NCBI GenBank assembly: GCA_009667805.1
Contig: CM019063.1
Location: forward strand, 352,494,942 to 352,558,941
Source: Leptobrachium leishanense
Taxonomy: Eukaryota > Chordata > Amphibia > Anura > Megophryidae
Direction: 5' to 3'
Length of the DNA stretch: 64,000 bases
Shown: piece by piece, positions 54,037-64,000 of the stretch
Position numbering within the stretch: the stretch's first letter is position 1
How the letters are laid out: every line of letters begins with the position of its first letter
Program-made: the position numbers and the translations under genes
The notes under the pieces: model-generated
Databases searched by the model: none
What the model saw: only the letters and a program-made list of their open reading frames with translations
Told to the model about the DNA's origin: nothing

Positions 54037-56497
54037 TGAGCTCTCGTTTTACGGAAACACGGTTTATAAATTGCTTTCTGATCCCAGATGTTTTACTGCT
54101 AGTTCCTTTCGACATGTCACCCCCTCTAATTATGTCTTCAGTGGATCTACTGGAGGTGAGTTGTTGCAGGGTGTGTTCCTTTAATTCTAGATTATATGGC
54201 CCGGTAAACATGGGTGTAGATCATATGTTTGTACTTCTTGTTCCGCCCAAAAACTATTCTATTATCAGTGAGCTCTACCACACTTATAACAACGAAGCTC
54301 CCAGTTGATGTTTCCTTGTGCTGAGGTTGTAGTTTGATGCCCAATAGATCGTCTGGTCTGTACACTCTTGTGTACGTGCACACCATGAGGTGAGTTAGTG
54401 CTACTCTGACATTTCCGTGTGTGCTTCTCCAGAGCCTGGGACTCACTGAAGTCCTCAGTACAATGGGGCTCAGCAGGGAGGAATTCAGCACTAATCCTCT
54501 AACGCTCCTGGCAGCTTTGGAGCTCTACAGAGAACCTAATCACTTTGCCCTGCAGTCCCTTTCACCTTCTCAAATTGTCAATATGCTGCAGATTGGCCTG
54601 TCCATACAGTTTATCGTAAACAATAATAAACCTATTAAATTAGGCATAACGTTTTGATGTGCACCTACTCCATAATTCATACACTGCTAATTCTAATACC
54701 CATAGCACGTATTGTATACCATGTGTTCGTCAATAGCTATAAACGAAAGTTACAAAATATTTTGACAGGAATTAATGCATTGAGTTTTCTCTTGTTTTCA
54801 CATATGTTCTATGTGTTTGGATTAAATGAGCTGGCCCCCAGATCTGTTACATAATGGAAATTTGAGACCAACACATTTTAAAGTGTTTATGCTGTGTAAT
54901 GAAATGGCTTATAATGTGTGCATACCTTAATTTCCACGTGTGTGACATGTGGAGTGCATTAGGGAGACCAAAAGGTGAACCCCCTAGCTGCTGTATAATT
55001 AAATTTCTTTCTCAAAGCTGAAGGTTGTACTGTGGGAAGTTCCATGGGAATTCTTCAGCAGTAACTTTCCGTTTGACTCTAGAGTGAATAAGTGTGTGTA
55101 TATAATCTATATACATATAGAAGTTCTTGTACAATACATTGATTAAAAAAACAACTCCCGAAGATTGAGCCTCTGAGCTGCCTGTCAGTTTAAGTGTCAT
55201 CTGTATTTTCATCTTGATCCAGTACCAATTCGGAATTTCGCACACTTTTTGCATTTTGGTTTCACTAATAACCTCTCTGCTTGCATGAAAGCTTCTCTAT
55301 TTTTAATCTTCTCCCGCCTACAGATATTGAAGAGTTAATTGTCCAGGCTGGCAATTGGCTGTGTTTTAAGCCTCACAGCGTTTACCCGCTTATAGCAACG
55401 GTTGTTTCTCACCCCCCTTTCTTCCCACAGGCCCTGTGCGCGGTAATGTTTTTAAAGAGCCAGAAGCAAATGTTACACGGTTATTGCAGTAGTGCAGTTA
55501 CTAGCCAGTGTTTATTTGGATTTGTAGGCTGTGGAAACGTGTTCATGCCTTTTTATGTGCTGATGCGTACCCTATATACCAGCAGATTAATGTGTACATT
55601 GGTCATTCTCAGAAACAGGAAGTGGTAGATGACATGAATTCTTTTTTCCCCTCCCCCTTTTTCTCTGTGTAAACGCGTGGTGTGCATTTGCATAGGTTGC
55701 TGGATAATTGGTGCCATGATCTCTCTGCCAGAGAAGGCGATGTATAGGGCATGCAGTTTTCCACTCGTATGTTAGGGTGGAGTTTCCAGTTCTATATGTT
55801 GTAGTAATAAACCTGCACAAAAATCTTAATACATTAGTGGTAATGTATTTGTTTTTATATACATGGGTCAACATTAATGGGCATTGCCATGAGGCAATTG
55901 CATTCATATTTTGCTGTTAATGCGGATTTTGTGCCCCTTTTTGCTAGTCTGTTATTTGAATTCTTAAAAGTGCATCCGTCAGGACCCCAGGCTTAGTGCT
56001 CAATTAATATTACTGTTTTTTTTTTTGTTTTATCATTTACTGTTACCTGTAATTGAAGAAATGGATTTAATTTTTAAAAGTTTTTTTTAGTTCCTGGTGG
56101 CATGCTGGTGGGGTGAGTGACAGTTCTGCGCGAAAGGCCGTGTTGAATGGTACACCCAGTTTGTAAATGTGCCGGTGTCGCCGCTGAGGACTCATTGTGT
56201 GGCACTGTGCTACGGCTAGCAGCAAGCTCCATCCACATATGGAGAAACTTGGTAGCCCCTGGCACTGGAACTGACTTAAGGTCTGGCTGAGATAGTACCT
56301 CAAAAAATCCTGTCACAGCCCTGCGACTGGACACACCGCTGGGTAAAGTAATGCGGCCTGCCAGAGGGGAACGCTGGTCAAATGCTTTTCATGCATGCAG
56401 CCAGCTTCCCCAACCCCACGGATACCGCGGCAAGCCGGCCCAGCACTGGCTTCCGTTATCGTGCCATTTGTACTAGTACCAAGTACTTGTGCAAACG

Positions 56498-56592
56498 GCA
56501 GTATCGGTACCGATACTAGTATCGGTACCGATACTAGTATCGGTACCGATACTAGTATCGGTACCGATACTAGTATCGGTGCATCCCTAACT
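56498..56592. repeat. Self-complementary 18-bp repeats at a hAT-type end (copy 1)
   Basis: Four to five tandem copies of GGTACCGATACTAGTATC occur, ending 'tatcggtgcatcccta'. Each unit is its own reverse complement when read circularly (ACTAGT and GGTACC centres), so the block can fold in many registers. The 'ggtgcatccctaa' end matches the terminal repeat type at 52429 and 59351. Confidence 0.85.
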
Positions 56593-57909
56593 GTAACCAC
56601 GATCGCATACATTATAAAATGCATCAGTTTTGACGTTAATGGAAAAAATAGCTGTATGCAGGGTTTTCTCTACGTCTGTTGTAGCTTTTTCACCTGTCAT
56701 TTTGGTGTCCGTTGCAAAATGCGTTGCTCATGTGTGAAAAAGTGCACACATGCTTCGTGTGTTGTTCTCTATTGGCTCATTTGAAAATCCACAACGGACA
56801 TCGAACAGTGCGGTCAGACCGATGCGAGAAGTGCACTCTTGTGACCGCAGCCTTATGCAATGTTTAGTTTACAATTGCTGATATCAAAATCTTCAGAGAA
56901 CCAGAATGGGAAATACAAAGAGTGGTAGGTGATGCTTCATCATACATTGCTTTGTATAATTCCTTGTGCTTAATTCACTGCTGTACTTGTACTTGTTTTT
57001 TGGCATACCAGTGTGGGTATGCATGTAAAGGGTAATTCTGAGCAGCTGAGATCTCAAATTCCTTGTGGTTCCTAGATAGTTAAAACTCTCCCAGGCAATG
57101 CAGATCTAATGTAGGAGGCTGGTCAGACAGGGTGAGGAACACTGACTCATCTGTCTTTGAAGCAGAAACACTCCTGTCACCCACAACAGTCAGCACATGA
57201 TTTGAGTGTTATGCTTGATACAGCATCTGCAAAGTTCTTTCTCCATCTTTTAATAGAGAAATGTGTCACTGGCACAAGACTTAAACGCACAGTCACAACT
57301 CTTTAGCTGACATTAAACTTTATAATGAATTTATTTTTCAAGGCCTTGTTGGAAGACATGATCTTTGTTCCCTCTTTAAATGTTAATGCTTTTATTGATC
57401 TCATTTATAAAGGCAGAAATATGCATGTCAAAATGTCATTTCAAATAAATGACAACCACCATGTGCTTAACTTAAAACTGAAAAGTGGCCAAATTGCATC
57501 AAATGAAAAAGATGCAGATGTGTAGAGAATCTGGCTACCACACCTGGTCAAAAGTAAGTTTACCTTGACTGTTCCCGAGTTTAGTTGGTTTTAGGATTCA
57601 CTTAATGTATGGTGATGGAGGATTGTCCTGCTGTAATGCGTTGTAACATGCATGGTTTGACATGTCTATATCCTCAAGTGAACCTTGTATTCATCTCCTT
57701 ATCAAGGGAGGAGTCTAGTCAATCCATCTTGTGTGCAAGAACGCTCTTCCTCTGTAAAGTCTGGAGTTTCCTCATGAATCCATTGACATAAAATGGATTT
57801 TTGGGCAGTGCCGAGAAACACCTGAATGAGGTTGTAATTTTCTGTAAGGAAAACGAGTGTACCAAACAGGGCTAAATCAGGAGATAAAGTGCCACCTTTT
57901 GTCAAAGTA

Positions 57910-57960
57910 TAATTGTATATGATCAAAATTATTCAATCCCCGTTGCAAATCAGGTTTGTA
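57910..57960. repeat. Tc1-type terminal repeat remnant
   Basis: 'gatcaaaattattcaatccccgttg' resembles the inner part of the Tc1 ends at 38505 and 40085. No partner was found. Confidence 0.45.
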
Positions 57961-58034
57961 AAAAACTAAATATAAATTTGTCGCTTGCAATAACTAGATC
58001 TGCCTCCAAAAGGAAGTGTTTCATCTCTCTTAAC

Positions 58035-59351
58035 TAGGGATGCACCGATACATTTATTTTATGTCATGTGACCGCTTTTCAATAAATAATTTAGGATTTT
58101 GCTGAAAGCCTGTCCTGTTTAAGTTAATATTGCAATGTATGGCTAGATACCCAATTTGCCCACTGCCTGCACACACCCTGATCACACACAGACATCAGAT
58201 ATACATTCATATACACACACACACATACACATACACATAATTATATATATTACACACACAGGAGGGTGTGTGTAACACCCGCCGACAGGTTTGCACGGAT
58301 TGAAACAAGTGTTTCTCCCCTTTCACGGGTTAGTTTGTTTCTTGTTTTGGTTTGAATCGTAGCAAACATAGAGCAGATTCTTTTGCAGCAGATGCAGGAA
58401 GCGAGAGGCAAGAGGTGTCAGAGGTCGTGTTATGCAGAGACCTTGCCACACCATGTTCCAGGAGAGAGATGATTTGCAGAATCCTAGACTGTACTGGAGA
58501 GAACATTAATAGGGATCAAATTTAAACACTTACCTATCAACTGTATCCCAACAAGCACTATAGGAGGTACAAGATGGAGCTCCCAATCAAGCTAAACTGA
58601 AGCCTTTACCCTGCAGCGCCCCCTAGAGCCTGAAATGTATATTTTTGTTGTCTGAGTATTGCATTGAGAATTGTTACTTGAATTGTATTCCAGGATTTGC
58701 TAGTCTCCAGCTGATAGAACTTGTAATGATTTAAAACTTTAAAGTCTCGGACGTCTTTCATTAAGGTCCTAATGTTATGATATGGTATATCTATATTAGT
58801 CATATTATATATTATTGTAAAAGAACATATTACACACTTTTTGTTATCAAATTTTCTGATAAACAAAAAATGGCTTTGGAAAAAAAAATGTCCCCTCCCC
58901 AGGCCTTCCCATCTCTACCCCCATCTCATACACTTGTACATTACATATTGCCCCCAGCTCACACATTTTGTATGGTCCAAATCTCTCCATTACGCAGGCC
59001 CCTCTGAGTGCTCTTCTTCCTTCGAGCGTCCGCCTGCAAAGACTGTAGCCCGGCCGCTCATTGGGAACCACGCACAAGCTGCGGTCTTGTGAGATCGCAT
59101 CTGGTGGATCCCAGGCGCGCTGCCGGGCTACAACTTTTGCCAGGGGACACTAGAAAGGAAGAAAAGCACTCGGAGGGGCCTGGCAGAGTACCGTTCGAAC
59201 CCTGCCCCACGGACACCAGCTGGCAGCTTCTGGTATCGGGGGCATCTGCATGAGTACAAAGTACTCAAGCAGATCCTGGTATCGGCACCGATACTAGTAT
59301 CGGCACCTGATACTAGTATCGGCACCTGATACTAGTATCGGTGCATCCCTA
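58035..59351. mobile_element. hAT-type MITE ends (possibly two elements)
   Basis: 'tagggatgcaccgatac' near 58036 and 'gtatcggtgcatccctag' ending at 59351 are inverted ends of one family. Direct flanks do not match as an 8-bp duplication, so they may belong to different copies. The part before the right end (59180-59340) parallels 56390-56590, with 'gatactagtatcggcacc' units. A CA/TA microsatellite lies at 58203-58262. Confidence 0.45.
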
Positions 59352-59539
59352 GGGGAGATGCAGAGCTCCAAAGGAGCCCCCCCCCTCTTCATTCTCACTG
59401 CAGGCGCTGGGGGGGGGCCCTGTCAATGACATCATCATGCCGCGGGGCAGGCTTCCAGATTGCCGCATCGGGAGGGAGGGTAGGAGACCCTAAGGGAGAC
59501 TTTCCGATTGGACGTACATGGTACGTCAGCGGCCTGGAA

Positions 59540-60815
59540 GGGGTTATTTGGTAGTAAAAAATGTGGTGCGTGAACTCCATGTTGACGATGCACACATCAA
59601 AAGACAACAAAGTAGAGAAAATAAATACAAAAAAAATAAATCACATCCCCCCCCCCTGGATTATGGAGACCATGGTGATGGCCCTAGGAAGGCGCATAAT
59701 TACCTCAGGCCCGCTCAGCTCATCTCATGACCTATGTGCTACAGCAAGGCTCAAAATTTCCACTCGCGTACTTTCATTTGGCGAGTGGAAATGCACACAC
59801 AGGCAGCACAATAAATTATTTCTTGCTGTGTATTCCAGTGGTGCCACCTTGCAGTCCCTCCTTTCCCTGGCTGCACAGTGGCAGGGATTAGCTGCCTAAC
59901 CTGACCCAACCTGTCTCTCTCATTGGCAGGTGGGTGGAAAGGAGCTTCCCTACCTTCTCACTCTGCTCGCACTGGGCTCTGACTGGGTATACATGTATCT
60001 GGGGTCTGATGTCTCGGTATTAATGTTATTTTTGTAACTTTAGTCTAAATAAAACCTTTAACGGTGTAATTTCATAAGATAATTTAAGGGTGTGTGTTTA
60101 GGGACAGAGTTAAGGGCTGGGTAGGGGTTAGGTGGAGCAACTGCTGGCGTGTAACTCTTATGGCCTGGTTAGTAGCTTGGGATTTGAAATTTTGAGCCCT
60201 GTGCTCTAGTATTTAAAACCGACATTGTTGCCTTGCCTCTGTTAAATTTTTCTCTGCCATATAGAACTATGCAAAGCTATTGCTCCTAATGATGCTGGCA
60301 TACAGAGAAATGCGTAGAGCTAGACCCATGACAAAATAATTTGGTCTCTGACAGCGAGCACCCCCTAGGCATGACAAGAAAATCGTTCTCCTTGCACTTT
60401 TACAGTCTGTTGAGCGCTCAATGTATCCAGTGCAGTTGCTCTTTAAATATGTGTGTACATGGCTGTGATTCAAGCAGTCTTGTGATACAAAATAGCCTTT
60501 TACTAATTCTCTTCTCTCTATTTTTACCTACAGACCCAAGAAGGCCTGCTTCCCACTTCTATAGGCTTTTAGTAACTCACGATAGACTACTGCACTGTAT
60601 GCCTGCCACAACTGCGCTCTGTACAGCTATACTTTTATCTTGTGTATGAGAGGGGGGAGGGATCTTATTTTGGACAAGATCTATACATGGATTAGATATT
60701 GCACCTGTCCTTTTTATTTTTTTTTCTGTAGTCTTTGTGGTCTTTTGATGTGTACATATATGGTGAACACTAAGTTCATGCACTACATTTTTTACTACTT
60801 CCATAATTAAGTTAA
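59540..60815. repeat. Divergent inverted repeat pair
   Basis: 'ggtagtaaaaaatgtggtgc' with following 'cacacatcaaaagac.acaaagta' at 59549-59615 is matched by its complement at about 60735-60800 ('gtctttgtggtcttttgatgtgtac', 'gcactacattttttactac'). It may be the terminal parts of an inserted element or two opposed repeat copies. The DNA between them has no recognised gene. Confidence 0.5.
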
Positions 60816-60898
60816 GGTTTATGGGGGAGTGTCCGGATGGCATGTGAGGCAGACGCGTGTGAGCTGAGCTCCATCTGCCCGCCGGCTTTAATACATAC

Positions 60899-61900
60899 TT
60901 GCGGCTAAAATACCTGGCGAAATTTTATCAAAAGCGGCTGCTAAGCACCTTACCACCTGGGGAACGCGGCAATGGCCCCTCCAAATCGCAGCAGTGCCTA
61001 GAAACCCCCGGAACAGCGAAGAAAGGGAAGGCCCGGGAAATGCAAGATGGCCGTGCCCAGGACACATACTCCCCACAATCCCTGGAAGATCAAGGAGAAA
61101 GCTGTCCACCCGGCGCTCACCCCTCCAATCCAGCATCAGAAGGTCAGATAAGGGTCTTGCTGGGGGAGTTTAGGGACACGTTGCAGGCTGATTTTAAAGC
61201 CATTGTTGCAGACTTGCATAAGGAAATTCGCGACCTGGGAGACCGCGCCCATCAGCTTGAGACCAAAACTGACGATTTATGCCTAGCTCACAATGAACTT
61301 GTTGATGCTTACAAGGAACTTGATTCATCCCAGGAGTTGCTCCAATTAAAAGTGGCTGATTTGGAAGACCGCTCTAGAAGAAATAACATCCGGGTCCGTG
61401 GTATTCCAGAAGCAGTTAAGCAAAGAAGGCCTGTATGACTACGCACTGATTCTTTTTCAAACGTTACTGCCTGAAACTTCGGCAGCAGAGTCCCTAAACA
61501 CCTTGCTGCCTCGATACCCTGAGACGTGCTCGTTAGGGTACATTTCTTTAAGATTAAGGAAGAGTTGATGTCTACAGTCAGAAAGCTGGGAAACCTGCCG
61601 GAACCGTATTCCTCCATATTATTTTTCCCAGATTTGTCCGCGGCCACAATGGCTAAAAGGCGGGAATTCGGCCCAATCACCAAGCTCCTTAAAAATCATA
61701 AAATGCCGTACAGATGGGGTTACCCAACCAAGCTCCTCATCTGGCATCAAAATGTGTTTCATGCTATCCGTGACGTCACCATGGGGTTCAGGCTCCTGAG
61801 AGAATGGAACCTGACAGGAGAATGTACCCCTCCCCAGGCCTCCCAACCAACGCCTACGAAGGTATCTCCAGAATGGCACAGGGTCAACGCCTGCAAGTGA
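60899..61900 (+). pseudogene. L1 ORF1 (RNA-binding chaperone), frameshifted
   Basis: L1 ORF1 makes the RNA-binding protein of the retrotransposition particle. The N-terminal open part (to 61438) ends in a heptad-type coiled coil ('DLHKEIRDLGDRAHQLETK') and the hallmark 'LEDRSRRNNIRVRGIPE' start of the RRM (~61355-61410). A frame change at about 61420-61530 moves the C-terminal domain ('YSSILFFPDLSAATMAKRR', 'YRWGYPTKL') into the frame of 61526-61900. The true start codon is uncertain. Confidence 0.85.
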
Positions 61901-62456
61901 TACGGCTTATTTTCCTTCTAATATGTTTCCTTTTTTTTTTTTTTTTTGCTCTTGCTGTGCACGCTGCATTCCCCCTTCGGGGTCCTGTCTGAGTTAAGGC
62001 TTCCGGGGGCCGAAGGCACTAATGAGAAGGGGACGCTCCTCAGGTTCGAGCGGGCCGGACAAGAGCCCGGCACATTACCCTCAGTAAAAAGGTTTCCCTC
62101 TCCCCCTGGCGGATCAGGGTGAGCTGGGATGTTACTCCGGCACCAGGAGATCTCTGGAACTGTACATTTTTGGAGCGACATGAGCGCTCCTGCTCTTTTT
62201 TCTGGACTTGTTTTTGTCCCTAATGTTGGAGAAACTGTTTCTCTTTTTCTTTTTCCTTTTCTATACCTCTGTATATCTGTGGATGAAGCCATCAATGAAC
62301 AAATTCCCATTCTCTCCCCGGCGGTGCGGCGAACTGGTTCCAGAATGCTCGACACCCGGAAGATCTTTCAGGCAGCCCGTGCGGGACTTTAAGGATCTTG
62401 GAACACCTACGGCGGATACCTGAGTTGATTTTTATCCCCGAAAAGGTAAGACTACC

Positions 62457-64000
62457 ATGAAAATATTCTCATTGAATGTGAAAGGATTAAACGTCCCTCA
62501 AAAGAGACACTCTTTGTACGCGGACATTAAAGCCTCGAATCCTGACGTGATATGTCTTCAAGAGACACACTTTAAAAGGGAAGCACACCCTTGTCTATAT
62601 CTCCCTCAATACTCGAAACAAATTCATGCAACATCCCCTACAAAAACAAGAGGAGTATCGATCCTACTTCATAACAGATTGGCCTATCAACTCATTCATC
62701 AAGTGACTGACCCCAATGGCAGATTTATCATTCTGGTATGCTCCCTTAACCACGTCATCTATACAATCGTGAATGTGTATTTCCCGAATGAATCCCAACA
62801 TTCTTTCTTATCCCGTGTATTGACTAGGATGCAAAAGATCGTGTCGGGACTTCTGGTTGTCTGTGGGGACATTAATCTGTCACTGGATTTGCCTCACCGG
62901 GCTCCCGGGCGACTGAGAACTGCTCGATCTAAAAATGCCGCTTTTATCGCGGGACACCAACTATTTGATGTATGGCGATTGATGCACCCAGGAGAAGTGG
63001 GACACTCCTTTTACTCTGCGGCTCATGATGTATACTCCAGAATAGATTATGTGTTTGTTACAGGAGACTCTCTGGCACAAGTGAAGGACTGTTCCATTGG
63101 GCCGATTGCTTGGTCAGACCATGCACCAGTTACAGTGTACCTAGCCGATGCTTATGATTCTTTCGGATGGGCTCCTTGGAGGCTCAATGAATCTCTACTC
63201 TCCCGTCTCGAGGTTTAGAGAAGTCCATCAAGCTATAACTGATTACTTTAGGGAGAATTCCTCCTCGGAGGTAGCTAAGAACACCCTTTGGCAGGCACAT
63301 AAGGCGGTGGTGAGGGGCATTTTCATTAAATGGGGTTCCCTACTGAAAAGACAACACACTGAACATAGATTGTCCCTATTGAAACGTATAGCACTGGCAG
63401 GCGAGACTCACAACCGACTTCATACCGATGACACTTTGGCTGCGGTGTCTGAGTTACGTCGACAGCTGATAGACCTAGACGGATTGGACTACACTTGGGT
63501 GACCAGACGACTTAAGGCTCGATGCTACATACATAGTAAGGCAAGTAGGATGCTAGCCAATAAATTACGAGCTAGGGCAAGCAACTCGCACGTTGCAACG
63601 ATATGTGATACAGGGCAACCCCAAGCACCAACCTAAACATATTGCTGATTGTTTTGCAGATTATTATAACTCTCTATATAATTTGACCAACGACGATGAG
63701 ACACATCAGCCCACCAATCGCAACATCTTCACATTTTTACAGGACGTACACTTACCTCAACTGACAGGTGCAGCTAAATTTTGGCATAAGACTATCTCAC
63801 TACTCGAACTGACCTCAGCAATAAAAGGGTTACCAATGGCAAGGCTCCAGGACCAGATGGCTTCACTGCACACTACTATAAAAGCTTCCCGGAACTATAC
63901 CCTAAACTGTTGCTATTTTTTCAATACTTTTTTAAGTCCGGCCAGCCCCCTAAGGTTTGGCTATCAGCACATACAGTAACTCTGCCTAAAACGGTCCCAC
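62457..64000 (+). pseudogene. L1 ORF2: AP-endonuclease and start of reverse transcriptase
   Basis: The ATG at 62457 opens the endonuclease domain. Asn in 'SLNVKGLN', Glu in 'CLQETH' (~62560), 'RGVSILLH' (~62650), 'VCGDINLSLD' (~62865), 'YSRIDYVF' (~63040) and 'SDHAPV' (~63117) mark the APE active site in order. All the expected residues are present. The frame breaks at about 63200-63216 and again near 63600. The linker (63220-63600) and the beginning of the RT domain (to 63979, and on to the edge) are in other frames. Truncated by the window end. Confidence 0.88.

Larger units (their letters stand above)
60822..64000 (+). mobile_element. L1-clade (L1/Tx1) LINE, 5' complete, runs off the window
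   Basis: It begins near 'gggggagtgtccggatggc' (about 60822). It carries ORF1 and ORF2 in the right order on the plus strand, both with frame breaks. If the DOT1L intron call is right it sits in sense orientation in intron 1. The 3' part of ORF2 and the tail lie beyond 64000. Confidence 0.85.

Noticed and set aside
54421..54657. DOT1L exon 2
   Set aside because: The frame does not resemble the DOT1L sequence that follows the first exon.
58035..59351. One complete hAT MITE with an 8-bp duplication
   Set aside because: The terminal repeats are inverted, but the eight bases outside them do not match.

Overview
The window looks like a repeat-dense stretch of vertebrate nuclear DNA, most likely from a frog. 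The evidence is a single recognisable conserved host exon, spliceosomal introns, and a mix of elements typical of amphibian genomes: Penelope-like elements, BED-finger hAT, Tc1, Gmr1-type Ty3 elements, L1/Tx1 LINEs, and dispersed tails such as the 'cggcccatctagtctgccc' and 'ggatttatatagcgccaac' repeats. The species cannot be named from the sequence. There are no bacterial genes, tRNAs, rRNAs or CRISPR arrays.

Layout. 1-3171: the end of a hAT-like element, a Penelope N-terminal fragment, a candidate solo LTR and a short tandem array. 3177-9936: a nearly full-length Gmr1-like Ty3/gypsy element with two ~1.04-kb LTRs and a 5-bp target duplication; integrase precedes reverse transcriptase, and Gag carries a SCAN-like region. 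9937-19175: a degenerate BED-finger hAT transposon broken by a Penelope insertion and, in its 3' tandem repeats, by a solo LTR. 19175-23950: repeated hAT-type tails, a GC-rich minisatellite and two L1-related non-autonomous retroelements. About 23960-34575: a 10.6-kb, 26-27-bp minisatellite with higher-order structure. 34985-36450: a second GC-rich minisatellite with the same left flank as the one near 19.5 kb. 38499-40114: a Tc1 element. 40117-52552: a minus-strand Penelope pseudogene split by nested insertions. One of these, a 6.8-kb element, carries an apparently intact five-exon Myb/SANT-like gene. Another, a 2-kb hAT-like element, carries two large palindromes and what looks like a captured immediate-early gene promoter and first exon (EGR-like).

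The only clear host gene is DOT1L (H3K79 methyltransferase). A CpG-rich promoter region is followed by coding exon 1 at 53803-53883, with a GTGAGT donor. The rest of the window would be DOT1L intron 1; no second exon was recognised. It contains hAT-type MITEs with self-complementary 18-bp repeats and, from ~60.8 kb to the right edge, a 5'-complete but frameshifted L1-like LINE.

Most functional logic here is insertion history, not pathway. Exact target duplications were read by eye for the Gmr1 element (TAGGT), two hAT-like elements (GTAGTGAT, ATCCTTAC), three solo LTRs (GATGA, ATAG, ATCT) and one L1-type insert (16 bp). Family names rest on motif recognition without database searches.
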